Origin: Maea johnstoni
Taxonomy: Eukaryota > Annelida > Polychaeta > Spionida > Magelonidae
DNA: 64,000 bases
Assembly (NCBI GenBank): GCA_963942565.1
Contig: OZ012685.1
Location: forward strand, 21,291,175-21,355,174
Direction of reading: 5' to 3'
Of this stretch, positions 10,016 to 22,310 are shown piece by piece. Under the pieces are notes generated by a model that was not told the DNA's origin, searched no databases, and was given only the letters and a program-made list of their open reading frames with translations. The first letter of the stretch is position 1; every line of letters begins with the position of its first letter. A program made the position numbers and the translations under genes.

Positions 10016-10900
10016 AGGGGTGTTTGTAATGTTGACATGAATAAGAACCCATATATTACAGTTAAGCACTAACTTGACTTGTCGCGAAAATTGCTGTCGG
10101 AATTGCTGATTGTGTCCAGGACCTTTCCATTGTGCCGTGGCCCCTTTGAAGTCAGATTTATATACAGTTAATTACATGTTGCAGTAATTTAAAGTCCGCA
10201 GAACAACAGGCTCCAGTGAGGTCCAGAGCCGGGGCGCTGAGGTGTGCTGATGGACCTACTGTGTTAATTAAAGGCCCCGGACAGGTAGTGGTGGGAGACC
10301 TGTCGCAGATGACTAATTGGGCTTTAAGGTTATATATTAGTCCTCGTATCATGGCTTTTATCTGGGGGCTGACTTTTATGGCCTGACCAGCGTTGATTGA
10401 TTTCGGCCGCGGCTCGCCATCATGTGACGGACTGATATTTATCAGGGCTCGCTGTTTGACGGCGATTTGATCGCAATCAAGGGGCGATGGTTAAGGGCGT
10501 GAACACCCGGGTGGTGCTGGGCAATCTTATTATGCCCATACCCGGGTTCACTTGGGCGTGCGCCCACGTCTAATCCCCCCTAGCATGCAGTAAGCGGAGC
10601 AAGCGTTTTTGGGGGTTGTGGGAGATCGCCGCCGAGCAAGTAGATTCAGGGAGATAAATCCCCACAATGTGCTTTGAGAGCGGAGACGGGGGCTGTCAAT
10701 GGGAGAAAAACACGCCACTCTGACTTAGCTCATCATCCTTTGTAACGTCACTACGTATCACATCACCCTCGCCGAGCCTCGCCAGATAAAAACATCATAC
10801 GACCCTGACGAGGCTTTCAACTCCACAGCTTCGTGCTCCACTCTTTGTTCTGGCCATTTTCGGATTTGTAAAGCTTAGCAAGCAAAGAGGCACTTGTCAG
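10016..10900. other. Long GC-richer complex island
   Basis: One of the largest repeat-free, CpG-containing stretches. Words that match known binding cores include TTTTATGGCC (10374), GATTTGATCGCAATCAA (10463 region) and CTAATCCCC (10570; K50 homeodomain type). No initiation codon or splice signals support a gene. Candidate cis-regulatory region. Confidence 0.38.
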
Positions 10901-11308
10901 CTCCTGTTAACATTTTCATCATATTGGCGATAGCGATCTCTCCCTCCGTAGCTGACTCAATGGTAGCAATTTTCAGCCGGCACATTCGGGACAATCGCCG
11001 TGGCGCTAAGTCGCCGAACCTTCAGACCTTCTCCTTTCTCCGAGCGTCAATCAACGTCTTGCTCAGGTTTGCCGTCTTTGTTCTTGCGCAAAACTCAAAG
11101 CAGATTGACCGATACAAAGCTCGCTTTCCTGAGGGAAAAGTGGCCATATTGGGAGTTAAGGAGGTGGCTTTTGTTGATGGCACAGGAGCAAACTGTTGAA
11201 AAGTGAGACGTTCAACTTGAGACGGTTTGATGGTCATTTTACCTGTCTAGTGTGATTTTCTATTCAACAGGACAGGTGTGTGTGTGCTTCTGTTCCCTTA
11301 ACTCTTCT
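10901..11308. other. Unique sequence, no gene supported
   Basis: Open frames of about 70-100 codons overlap on both strands, and the longest lacks an ATG start. A short TG tract lies near 11277. Confidence 0.4.
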
Positions 11309-11481
11309 CATGCCAATCTCATGTCAAGATAAAAATTTCAACATTCCTTTATTTCAAATCGGTATTATAATCTGTCTACAATAAATCTGTCTTGGAAGTG
11401 GTTCACATATATGAGGTGCTTTTATATTCAATTAATTTCCACACATCAAAGTGATTCACCATTGCTTCCTAATATACACAT
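11309..11481 (+). repeat. Dispersed repeat F, copy 2
   Basis: Close match to 9256-9412, with an extra segment (AAAGTGATTCACCATTG region) before the CTAATATACACAT end. It directly precedes the AT microsatellite. Confidence 0.75.
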
Positions 11482-11517
11482 ACATACCATGCACATCATT
11501 TGCTAAGGTTTACGTTT

Positions 11518-11842
<325 letters not shown>

Positions 11843-11844
11843 CA

Positions 11845-12580
11845 TACTAGTTTAAATAGTCACTTTAAAAGTAGTTATTTGAAACAGGTAATAAGTTGTA
11901 CAGCTAGAAAAAGAAATGGAATGAAATTTGAAGCTGTCATGGTCTGAATGTGATTAGTTAATTTGACTCTTAAATTGTTGGTTCTCATGTACATCAACCG
12001 TGGGATGCAAACATAGTCTGATTTGGCTACCTTTATCTATAAGGTTATTTTTGAGACTGGTACATTTACAATTAATAGCAAAAAAGAAGAGAAAAAAATG
12101 AAGTCAGAAGGAGAGGGGGGGACTTGATGAATGATAATAACCCTCCTTCAGGGCTCAACAGTGCACTAACTTAGTAAATCAAGTGAAATCTGAATCTTTA
12201 CCTTTTAAAAACTTTTTTACCTTTTAGCTAATTGTTCAGAATTGTTACCTGCCATACTTGATGTGTTATTATTTTAAATTTAATTTTACTAGCATTTTGT
12301 CCTGACACATATACTTCAACATTCTTTCCTCCCTCCCTTATTGTCAGATCCTAGAAGGAGTATCTCAGGATGCTGGAATGTACTTATTACAACTACTTAT
12401 GGAGTATAGTGTAACATGTATTTATGATGTTTTTTATAGAAGTATGGGTCAATAAGTGCGATTCTTGAGCGAGTAGCAAGCCCTAACAAGAATGTGATAG
12501 ATGTGTTTCTTGGTCTCTGTCTCTCTCTACATCCATCCCTGCCAAACAGTTGGGGTGTGGATGACCTCTGACCTTTAGGA
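11845..12580. other. AT-rich unique spacer
   Basis: No gene or element recognised. Confidence 0.45.
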
Positions 12581-13240
12581 TACCTGGTGCAAACATCTCC
12601 TGCCTCCCAGGCCACCCAAAGACAGTAATTACGCGAAGAAGCTTCCTTTCTCCCCGCGAGATTGCCATGCTGGCTCCCTGACAGGCCCCATTGTACCCTG
12701 CCCCGCAAAAAACATGAATCTCCGCGCTAACCTCCAATTTCCAGGTAAGCTTGGGTAAATTGCAGGTAGTGGGGGGTGGTTAGGTAGCCCTGGCGGAGGA
12801 ATTAGGCCCCAGAGGGGAGAGATATCCATCATCTCCAGCGAGGGGTTGTGATCGCTGCGCGCCAACGCATGATGGAGCGATGGTTCGCATGTGCGGGGAA
12901 AATTATCGCGAGGAGGGTGACACTTTACAAATTGCGTGAAATAATTCCACGGCAGTTAGTGGAGCTTCTTCAAGGGGGCGACAGGCCGATCCATCACCAT
13001 CGGCGTGGCGCCCAAGTATCGTGTCACTTGATTGGCTCCCAGCAACAATAAACTGGGCCGCGGACGCGTAACAATAGGCTTATTATATAGAATAATAAGT
13101 GTGAGAAGGCTGGTAATTAGCAGGTAATTTACCTGTGATATATCACACCGCTCCTTTGCTCTTGGACTCCACGCAATAAATCTACCTATTATTCTAAGGA
13201 CGTTTTTTTTTCCTTGGAGGGGATCAGAGAAAATAGATGT
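12580..13240. other. GC-richer complex island
   Basis: Unique CpG-containing sequence holding a possible exon (12611-12744) and a perfect short palindrome CAGGTAA-T-TTACCTG at 13121-13135, directly beside GGTAATTAG. The latter combines a TAATTA-type homeodomain core with paired ZEB/Snail-like CAGGTA motifs. Confidence 0.38.
12611..12744 (+). CDS. Possible internal exon, unrecognised product (weak)
   Basis: CTCCTGCCTCCCAG ending at 12610 is a fair 3' splice site, and TTTCCAG|GTAAGC at 12744/12745 is a strong 5' splice site. One frame is open over 44 codons; it begins PPKDSNYAKKLPFSPRD after a split codon and is cysteine- and proline-containing. I recognise no family. A 44-codon open frame can arise by chance, and minus-strand frames are open here as well. 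Equally likely to be regulatory DNA with chance splice signals. Confidence 0.18.
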
Positions 13241-13365
13241 GGTGTAACTATTTCTGATGGATCACGTTTGCCCAGGGCTTTTGCATCTTGATATTATTGA
13301 CTCCTTAAACCACAGATGTTGGACTACCAGGGATTGGAAAGTTGGGGTTCTGTAGCATTATTAGC

Positions 13366-13561
13366 TTAACCCCTATGCTTCTGGTGACTAATTCGGCCTA
13401 CACAAAATGATGCAAATAACCTTAACAATGAGGGAAACCCTGGCACAGTACTCAGTGGGAGCTATCAAATGAGTACCAACATGACAGGTTTTAGATGTTT
13501 TTTAGAAATCTTTGCACCATTGTCCTTTGGATGAAAGTAGCCTTAGCATTGGAAGGGTTGT
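13366..13561 (-). mobile_element. TTAA-type MITE, family A
   Basis: Reverse copy: TTAACCCCTATGCTTCTGGT left, GCCTTAGCATTGGAAGGG right. The right flank reads TTGT, a decayed TTAA. Confidence 0.82.
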
Positions 13562-13628
13562 AGGGAGGTCTGAGCAAAGAGCCCGCTATGGTAGGTTCTT
13601 TGAAGAGGACCAGTGTCAGCGAATGTTA

Positions 13629-13839
13629 CAAAATGTTAAACAAAGATATGTACATATTTCTAGATATACAATGTTTAATCAGAGATATGTACATATCTCT
13701 GATCAAATCTACATTCAAAGGAATGTGAAGTTTGATATGCAATATAAAGAGGTACATATGTACGTATCTCTGGTTGTACAATGTTTAATCAGAGATATGT
13801 ACATACCTCTGGTTAAATCTACATTCAAAGGAATGTGAA

Positions 13840-13927
<88 letters not shown>

Positions 13928-14283
13928 ATTTTGAAGATTTGTTTAATATGCAATATAAGGTTGTACATATGTACATATCTCTGGCTATGAAATATTTGAT
14001 CTGAGATATGTACATATCTCTGGTTAAAACTACATTCAAAGAAATGTAAAGGTTAATATGCAGTATAAGGATGTACATGTGTACATATCTCGGGTTATAC
14101 AATGTTTAACCAACGATATGTACATACCTCTGATTAAAACTACATACAAAGGAATGTGAAGGTTAATATGCATTATAAGGATGTACATATCTCTGGTTAT
14201 ACAATGTTTAATCAAAGATATGTACATATCTCTGGTTAAAACTACATTCATGGAAATGTAAAGATTAATATGCAATATAATGA
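13629..14283. repeat. Tandem array of ~112-bp units built on a 22-bp palindrome
   Basis: Five to six units carrying GGAATGTGAAG, TTAATATGCAATATAAGG, a GTACATATGTACATATCTCT motif, ATACAATGTTTAATC and a palindrome whose half is CAGAGATATGT (perfect at 13680-13701, near-perfect near 13790, 14000, 14115 and 14214). An AT microsatellite (13844-13925) interrupts the array. Confidence 0.88.
13844..13925. repeat. (AT)n microsatellite
   Basis: About 80 bp of pure AT within the palindromic array. It may have expanded from a GTATATAT word in a unit. Confidence 0.97.
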
Positions 14284-14966
14284 TGGGGAGGCTTGGGATA
14301 TTCGGGAAGCCTCTATACTCACTCTAAGTATGCGTAGTGATCATTGAAGAATGCTCAGCTACCCTCTATCCCTCTATATATGCATAAAATAGTGATCATT
14401 TGGTAATGTTCAATTTATGAAAAATAAATGACATGAAGTTGAGAAAAGGAAATGAACAGGGTGAAAGTCTTTTTGATCCTTGGAGAAGTTGGATTGTTTC
14501 CCTGTAGAGCTTTCATCCGACTGGTTTTCTAATGGAGGAAGCCTTGCACAGTTCTGCAGGAGTGCTTCTTAACGTCAGATAAATGGGCAAAAGCAGGAAA
14601 AGTCAGCTTTGAATTGTCAGATGGAGTGGAGAGAGTGGTAGGCTGGAGTGTCTCGTTAGCCTCTTGTAGGCTGGAGTGGGGCGACAACGACGATGCTGGT
14701 TATGAGGAGCCTTAATCTTGATGTCGCTGAAGGGGCTCGGAGTGGAGTGATGTTAGTCGACGCCTTTGATGTGGAAACCCGTCCGGGCCACGCTCGTGAC
14801 ACGGATGACAGCTAAGACAACACCAGATCAAAGGCAGGCGAAAAAAGCAAGAACAGGGGCTAGGATTACAGTGCCTCGCTCTCTTAATGGAGCCTGCAGT
14901 CGAGGAGAGGAGTCGAGAGAAAACAGCTGATCAACGCGCAAACCGTTATGCCGCCGACACACAGCA
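14284..14966. other. Spacer grading into GC-richer island (14620-14960)
   Basis: The left part is AT-rich. The right part is CpG-containing and unique, ending at a family A element. No gene supported. Confidence 0.35.
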
Positions 14967-15175
14967 TTAACCCTTCTAATACTGAGGCTATTTTCGTCCA
15001 AAGCGCAAGAATACAAAGAGTTTTGAAAAACATCTAAACCCTGTCATGTTGGTATTCATTGGATAGCTCTCGCTGAGTACTCTCAGATTAGTACCCATTT
15101 GCAAGGGTTTCAGTCATTTTCCAGGTATCATCATTTTGTATTGGTCAAATTAGCCATCACCAGCATAAGGGTTAA
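14967..15175 (+). mobile_element. TTAA-type MITE, family A, complete
   Basis: 209 bp bounded by TTAA. Left CCCTTCTAATACTGAGGCTA, right CACCAGCATAAGGG. A good reference copy of A. Confidence 0.9.
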
Positions 15176-15448
15176 GTGCCGCTCATTAGCATCACAATTT
15201 GCTCCTCCTCATCTTCCTCCTCCTTCTTTCCTGCCTCCTACTTCATTGCCACGGTGGCCAGGGAGGTTTGAATTAGAGATGAGAGACAAAGTTACTTCAA
15301 GGTCACATTGCGTGTCACCCTTTGGAGACAATACTGTTATTGTTTAAGTGCCTGGTTAAGAGCACAGGGCCATGCAGGATTATGCTGAGACAGACATGCC
15401 AACACACTCTACTTTCTACTTGTGACATATCTAACTACATGTATGTGC

Positions 15449-15453
<5 letters not shown>

Positions 15454-15535
<82 letters not shown>
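15454..15535. repeat. (AT)n microsatellite
   Basis: About 80 bp of pure AT following GTATGTGCATGTG. Confidence 0.97.
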
Positions 15536-15538
<3 letters not shown>

Positions 15539-15539
15539 A

Positions 15540-15771
15540 ATGTCATTATCTTCATTGCTCTCATAATCCTTAACTCTGTTCATTATCTTTATCGTCAACC
15601 CACCCCATCCTACTCCTAATCATCATCCTCAATGTTTTCATCATCCTCATTTCTGTTTTTTTCTCATCATCATTCTCAATTGTATCGTCATTGCCTTGCT
15701 CAACATCATTCACCTCATCTATATTATCCTCACTGTCATCATCTTCATCCTCATCATCATTATCAGTGCCG

Positions 15772-15808
<37 letters not shown>

Positions 15809-15836
15809 TTTCCTTACCTTCTATACTCTGGTGGTA
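15540..15836. repeat. Degenerate CAT/ATC-rich tract
   Basis: Pyrimidine-rich, CATC-rich sequence with a pure (ATC)n core at about 15770-15808. The His-rich frame is an artefact. Confidence 0.85.
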
Positions 15837-15838
15837 TC

Positions 15839-16049
15839 TTAACCCTTATGCTGCTGGTAGCTAATTTGGCCGATACAAAATGATGCAAAACACCTGAAAA
15901 ATGACTGAATCCCCGGCACATGGGTACTCATCTGAAAGTACTCAGCGAGAGCTATCAAATGAATATCAACAAGACAGGGTTTTGATGGTTATCAAAAATC
16001 TTTCCATGCTTGTGCTTGACAAAAGTAGCCTCAGCATTGGAAGGGTTAA
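15839..16049 (-). mobile_element. TTAA-type MITE, family A, complete
   Basis: 211 bp bounded by TTAA. Left CCCTTATGCTGCTGGTAGCT, right CCTCAGCATTGGAAGGG. Confidence 0.9.
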
Positions 16050-16189
16050 GTCTTGACCCCCTGTGCTATTTAATAAACACAAAGGTGTTAGCCACCCCTT
16101 CAACCCCCTGTCCCCTTATATTCTTCCTCTCCCTTCTTATCTTTATTATCCTCATTTTCATCCCGTCATCATCCATAGTCTTGACCCTC

Positions 16190-16912
16190 AATGCCGTCTC
16201 ACAAGGACGAAGATGTCGGCGACCACCTTGTCAGTCGCTAGCTTCTGGCATACAAGCTCATTCCTGGCACTCTTCCCACTCTTCCCTCGTTCAAATTAAT
16301 CTTATGATTTACTCTCATCAAAATAGCGACTTATTGTGGCTTGGCGGCGAGAAGCAGTGGGCAGACTGATTACCGTAGCCAGCCGGTAAGTAGCAAGGAT
16401 ATCGACGGGCCTGGCAGCAAGTAAAAAAGTGGCAGCATCATTATTTGTGGAGTAATTTAGTTTGAAATGAGTTTGATTTTAGTGTAGCGGCATTATGCTG
16501 TGGCGACTCCCTGGGGCCTACTTGGTGCCACAACGTTCAAATGATAGCTTAGTCACTGTTAAGCCTTTTCGCTCCTCATGTTTGTCAGAGCCGAATAATG
16601 GCTGGAATTTATCCCCCATTCAAATTAACAATGGATCGGGCCGCATTGTCTGTTAGGTGACTATTGTGAAGACGAGAAAATAATCACCCCTAAAAATCAC
16701 TTAGGTTCGGCGGAGATCTTTGATCGGCTTTGAGGAGCGATGGAAATCGCAGCGATCGCTACGAGAGCCGTCATAATATCCTCCAGCTGATCAGGGCCTT
16801 GTTAGCCTCACTTTGATCTCCGGCCGGCCCGCTATTATCAAATTCAAATCTACGACAATGACAGAGTTCGTCAAACGAAGATGTGGCAAAAGGATCGTCA
16901 TTATTAACACTT
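16190..16912. other. GC-richer complex island
   Basis: Unique CpG-containing sequence with several GATC-rich words (GATCTTTGATCGGCTTTGAG; CGCAGCGATCGCTACGAG) around 16710-16765. A 119-codon frame reaching in from 16010 starts inside a MITE and is not credible. Candidate regulatory DNA. Confidence 0.38.
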
Positions 16913-16913
16913 T

Positions 16914-17131
16914 CACGCATGTAGGAATATGCAGAACAGGTCTGGCAAGTTCAGTAATATTTCTTTTGAGGAAAGCTTCCTTTGAAAAAATTTCAAGGAG
17001 AAATGTTCATCTGAACCCAACTAACGATTCTCTTTCAAATATTTTGTGAGTTTATGCTTAATCCAACTTATTATTCTAAGTGTTATTGATCAAATGACAT
17101 TTTTTTAGAAACCCAGGCATGAAATGGTTAA
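16914..17131 (+). mobile_element. TTAA-type MITE, diverged family B relative
   Basis: Bounded by TTAA; left CACTTTCACGCATG, right CCCAGGCATGAAATGG. The internal CTCTTTCAAATATTTTGTGA matches the B core, but other parts differ, suggesting an old copy or a sister family. Confidence 0.65.
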
Positions 17132-17134
17132 GGA

Positions 17135-17775
17135 TCAAGATGAAGAGTGGGCAATGATTCAAGGGAGATTTCTTTCTTCGCAATCAAGGGGGTGGTTCAG
17201 ATTTTGGGGGGTCGTAAGGCATTCAATTACCGTAAGAGTGATTAATGCGTTTGCCCGCCAACTAATGTAATTATGGCGTGGAGTTAATTACAGTGTGCGG
17301 TGGTCGTAGTGCCATTATACACCCAACCCCCCCACACACACACCGCCCCGCGCCAGCACGGCCGCACCGCATCATAATGGACCCCCGCCTTAGGTGGCCC
17401 AGCCAGCAACTTCTTTACACAAGAACTGTTACATTTTGCACATGATTTTCTGATGGCTGCCTGGAGACACATTCGGGAAGATTTATCGCCGGACCATCCT
17501 CGGAGCTCTTCCCACAATGCCAATCTGCATGTTTAGCATTAGACGAGGAGCGTGGACCGGCCAACTCTCCGCCGAGAATGTCCCGATGTGCGCACTACTA
17601 CGTATACGCCCCAGGTGCACTGTGGGTAATCGTAGTTTAAATCACACACCTGACACTTGGTGACGAAATGAGGCTCATTAACTAGACCTCCTACTACCGC
17701 ACCGGGCCACACTGTGCTAGGCACCAAAAATCAACACCACCGCAATTTAGCGAAACATCTGTGAAATTCAATGCC
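17135..17775. other. GC-richer complex island
   Basis: Unique, CpG-rich in 17340-17730. A short CA tract sits at 17331-17343. TTAATTAC and GTAATTATGG homeodomain-like words lie at 17224-17292. Open frames on the minus strand have no supporting splice signals. Confidence 0.38.
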
Positions 17776-18340
17776 GGTGGCCAATTTTTGTTCAAAAGAA
17801 AGCTAGGGTTCAGCCTAAATGCTGCAAATTGTCCATGTAACTAACTCTACATGTCAACATGTCACAAGTTTCAAAGGAGATCCGAAGTCTTTTTTCTTTT
17901 TTTCTTCCCCTTCAAAGGACGTAGGACTTAAGTTATTGCATGATATAAAATGAAGTGAATGTTTAGGAGTCGCAAGAATTATGAGTGTTTAGATTGCTGC
18001 TATTCTTTTTAGAATTTTTTCTTTCCTAATGGGACCCAAAAGGATATCATTTCAGTATATTTCAAGGTGGTATAGCCTTTAGTGATTGTAGTTAAGTGAT
18101 TTATTTGACTGCCTATCAAATAAATTATCTCATTAAAATGTAACCAGGCATCTATTATAAACTGTTACTAAGTGGTGTGTATCTGCACCTAAACAAAAGA
18201 CTGATGAATTTATTATATATGTTGCCATACTCTTTCAATTCTTGATAAGTATTATCATAATTTAGCAAGGCGAGTTTTTTTTAATGTTTTTGCAATACTT
18301 ATGTGAATGTAATGAAACATTACAGGATATGGCCACAGTA
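17776..18340. other. AT-rich unique spacer
   Basis: No gene or element recognised. Confidence 0.45.
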
Positions 18341-18386
18341 CCAACCGTCCTGGCCACCACGGTACCGTGGTGGCCCGGACGGTTGG
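18341..18386. repeat. 46-bp spacer-free palindrome
   Basis: Left arm 18341-18363 begins CCAACCGTCC; right arm 18364-18386 ends GGACGGTTGG. The arms are 23 bp each with one mismatched pair, meet at GGTACC with no spacer, and are GC-rich in an AT-rich neighbourhood. No similar sequence was seen elsewhere in the window. Confidence 0.97.
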
Positions 18387-19690
18387 GAGCAATGCTTCCT
18401 GTCATACGCACTCCCTAGAGAACGCTACCCACCTGGCCGGCACTGGCGTGCAGGTCCTTATCTATATGGGTCAAATGCAGCCAGCTAGTAGCAGTATACG
18501 ATGGAGTGTTGACGCTAGATGTGACAGCCATACAGATTTCCACTTGCAGCAGAAAATTGAGTATAAAAGCGGTTTTCATGGAAATGACTACAAGAAAGTG
18601 GTATATTTAGTTTAGGAAGTATACGATACTCTGGCGTGCAGCTTAATATAGGAGTTTTAGCATGCTCTTGAGGGTTGAAAGTTGTAACAAGTGACTTTAT
18701 AAAGTTCTGTGTGACCATATCTTGTCATGAACCATTTACAAAAGTCATCGAAAAGATTCAGTCTAGAGATGTTGAACATTTTGAACATTTCAATAGATCT
18801 TTTCATCTGATAAGCTACACCTCTTTTTCCCCATTTATAAATTAAGGCAATGCACTACTTTTGTGGTAGTCCCCCTGATGGCAGGAATGAGAACTAGAGA
18901 AATTGATGTGCCGTGTATTGTTGGTTTGATGTGTATGGAGCGGTTCTTAAGCAGCGATGCGGATCTTGTGGCGAGAATGATGAGTTTGGTAATGAAGTAT
19001 TCCCATCTCTACCCGCCACTCATCTCTCAGTCCATTCAAGCCGCAATTTGCCATCCTCCCACCTATGCCAGAAGCCCATCTAATTGTAATAAATGTTTAT
19101 TGTTATAAAGGATGAAAACAAATTAGCATGGGCCGATGAGCCGACATAGGCGAGCCTGTACTTAATTTGCTTTGATTCATCTAAATTGATACCAGTTGGC
19201 AGAGGGGCGACTTGGTCGTATAATTCCTTGTGTAGCCAGATTGGGATAAATGGTTGGGAATCGGGGAGTTGACGAGAAGTCATTAAGATACTAAGGAATA
19301 TCACAGGGCCGGCACATGCCTTAGATTACCCGGCCTGTTATAATGTGGAATGAAGGGGATCAGATCATGGTCCTGCCTTAAGAACATACATCAGCAACAA
19401 AGACGAAGTGTGAGTTCTTAAAGCATTTTATACTGGATAATGGCTAGTGTAGCTGGTATCAAACCTTCCCAATCGTCTCACATGCTACATCTTGATAGGA
19501 TAAGATTATAATGAGAGAGAGAGAGAGGGTATGTTACGGACCTTAAAGTCAAAAATTAAAGCAGCTTGAAATTATTAATATGGTTCATATATATGTAGAA
19601 GGAACAGGGCCATTACTTCTTGTTTGTTTCTTTTTTACTCAGTTAATAGAATAGATACACTGATTACATTGCCTGATTTTAGGATTTTCA
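18387..19690. other. Mixed spacer with complex patches
   Basis: Complex patches at 18387-18540 and 18860-19330; the rest is AT-rich. A short AG tract lies at 19513-19528. No gene supported. Confidence 0.35.
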
Positions 19691-19697
19691 CAAAGGA

Positions 19698-19942
<245 letters not shown>

Positions 19943-20940
19943 ACATATAATGCTACATGAATTCATAGTTGATTAAAGTTATTTTGAAGGAATGGCATAG
20001 ATCAAGATGGCACTAAATTGATGATAACTTCCATTATGAATAGATTGACAGTATATTACATTATGTAAGAACTACAGTGTATCTCAAGTTGTTTGAGGTA
20101 GTGTTTTCGCACATGCTGGTGGAAGCGTACTGTACTAATTAACTTAAGGAATGTGTGTGGATAAATCAGGCACCATTTGCCCTGAGGAGAGATGTCAAAT
20201 TAGTGTTGATTCAGTCTACACAAATGATGGCATGGGATGCGCACAACAAATGCTCATCTGAGGAGCATGTGATTATGTGTTGTTATTTCAATCTGGCTCT
20301 CTGGGAAACGGACACAATACATGACTACATGTACAGTGCACCATCATGATAAACATATGTAAATAAATGCTAACCATGGGGTGTAGATATCTCCTACTGG
20401 GGTGCAAAATGAGGTAGCTTATGCAAGGTGACACAAATAATACTGTATACCCAATTTGTCTATTTCCTTTCATTTATTTTTAGAATTCATGAATGTAGTT
20501 GATTTATGTATTGCGTCTTAAAATGAGTCAATGTGAAGTCAGATGATTATTTATATTATTATAAAAGCCTTTTCAGTTACATGTCTATGAAATATATTTA
20601 TTCATACAATTCACTTGATTAAAACCACACAGTTTTGCTGGACTGTTCATTTATTATTTCATATTAATATCATTCATTATGCACGTTTTTTGAAAATGAG
20701 TCATTTTTTAGTATGTACATTACATTTTAGGTGCATGTTTCTTTGCTTCATTCTTTCAAGATAATTCCCATGATTAAAGCTGTACTGTATCGCCCGTATA
20801 ATGTATCTATTAGTACTATGTATGCAGTGAATGAAAATTCTAAATATTGAAATATTTTGATATATCAGTATTCAGATATGCCTGAATGTAGGCCCTGTAA
20901 GAAAAATTAAGCTAATTTTAAACATCGTTTGAGATATTTT
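19943..20940. other. AT-rich unique spacer
   Basis: No gene, element or long repeat seen in about 1 kb. One 64-codon frame (20155) has no context support. Confidence 0.4.
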
Positions 20941-21835
20941 GCCTTCTATAGCTGTGTGAGCAAATCCCGTAATCTCCCTGTATAAGACAATGAGAGGCGA
21001 GAGAATTACTCGGAGTCAGCTCATGTGACCTTGAGGTGTCAAAGGTCAATGTAGTAACACCTCCGCTGCTAGTCCCACATCTCCTTATTCAAAACTATTG
21101 TAAATGATCCTCGGAAACAATGCCTCTGACATATCGCGCCCATAAATGTATGTTATTTAACAAATTGGCCCTCCGAATTTACCCGGGTAATGAACGCTGT
21201 CATGTCTTGTTCGCCGCGCTACAAAACAATTTCCAGCAATGTCTTTGGAGAGCGCGGCTCAAATTAATAGCGGTGGCTTTGAAAAATTGTTCTTAATTTG
21301 CTCGTCGGGCCACTGGGGGGAGCTGTATCAGCCACAAACCCTGCCTTGGAAACGTATCTGCCACTTTTATGCATGTCTATGTGCTTTTCGGTGATAATTC
21401 AATGCTTTTTGGATGGGCCGGGGAGTTGACTGCAATCTCTTGTCGTTTTGCCCACTGATTCAGGATTTTGTGGCTGTAGTCAACGGTGATTTATCTGCCC
21501 ATGCTAGCCAGGAGTATTTTTGCTGTGAAAAATTCATAAATTTGCAGGTCCCGACCTGACGGAACAACGCTAAGTTCAATCAGTAATGAATTATGACACG
21601 AGCCGTCAATCACCCGTGGCGTCATGCCGACAGAGAGTGTCTGACTGCCACGGCAGCCCACCAGGGGTCCTTCCAGGGCCTGCAGGCAAAAAACCTACGC
21701 TTTTCATCCGAATTCTCGCCTTCTCCAATTGGCGCCACATTCGCTGCTGCTAGGAAAGTTCCTGGTTCTCCGGTAACCATAGCAATTGGGGAGTGTTCTT
21801 TAAGTTTAGCTTTAAGAAGGATTGTTCAAATCTAA
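20941..21835. other. Long GC-richer complex island
   Basis: Nearly 900 bp without repeats and with frequent CpG. Words of note: CATGTGACCTTGAGG (21022), AACAATTTCCAGCAATG (21225 region; Sox-like ACAAT). No exon signals stand out. Candidate cis-regulatory region. Confidence 0.4.
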
Positions 21836-21939
21836 ATCTAATGCATTTTTGAAACATCCATGTAGTATTTCCTTTTCAAACTCATCATATCTAGTTATGT
21901 TAACAGCAAAGAAACGGAAACCTAAACAATAGACGGGAG

Positions 21940-22030
21940 GAGGAGGATGATGATGATGATGATGATGATGATGGTGAAGATGATGATGGTGGAGTAATAA
22001 TGTTATTGATGATGACCATGATCATGATAA
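21940..22030. repeat. (GAT)n microsatellite
   Basis: GAT repeats with GGT and AAT variants. Confidence 0.93.
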
Positions 22031-22134
22031 CTAGTCATTGTGCTGGTGATTATCAAAAATTATGTAACTATAAATAGTAAAAAAGCTGCTAGGGGTATAA
22101 TTTGAAAGACATCTGACATGTTCTTTGTGGAATT

Positions 22135-22310
22135 TAAGTCACAATTTGTAGATAGTCTTGGTTTGTACCAAGCTAAACATCCATTTACACTGGGCTGATA
22201 CCCTTAGGCAAGACAGTTTACTTCTCGCTGCCCAGTGTTTTGGATGGCACTTTAAGCCGTAGGTCCAGTCAGCCAAAAGCCCTGGCAACTCATGTTCACC
22301 TTGTTAAAAA
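22135..22310. repeat. Possible interspersed-repeat fragment (SINE-like)
   Basis: ACTGGGCTGATACCCTTAGG, CAAGACAGTTTACTTCTC and CACTTTAAGCCGTAGGTCC have the style of widespread short repeats in marine invertebrates. This is from general memory, not a match I can run. Only one copy is in the window. Confidence 0.25.

Noticed and set aside
10894-11199. 101-codon plus-strand frame after the 10-kb island
   Set aside because: The frame begins at TTG rather than ATG and overlapping frames are open on the other strand.
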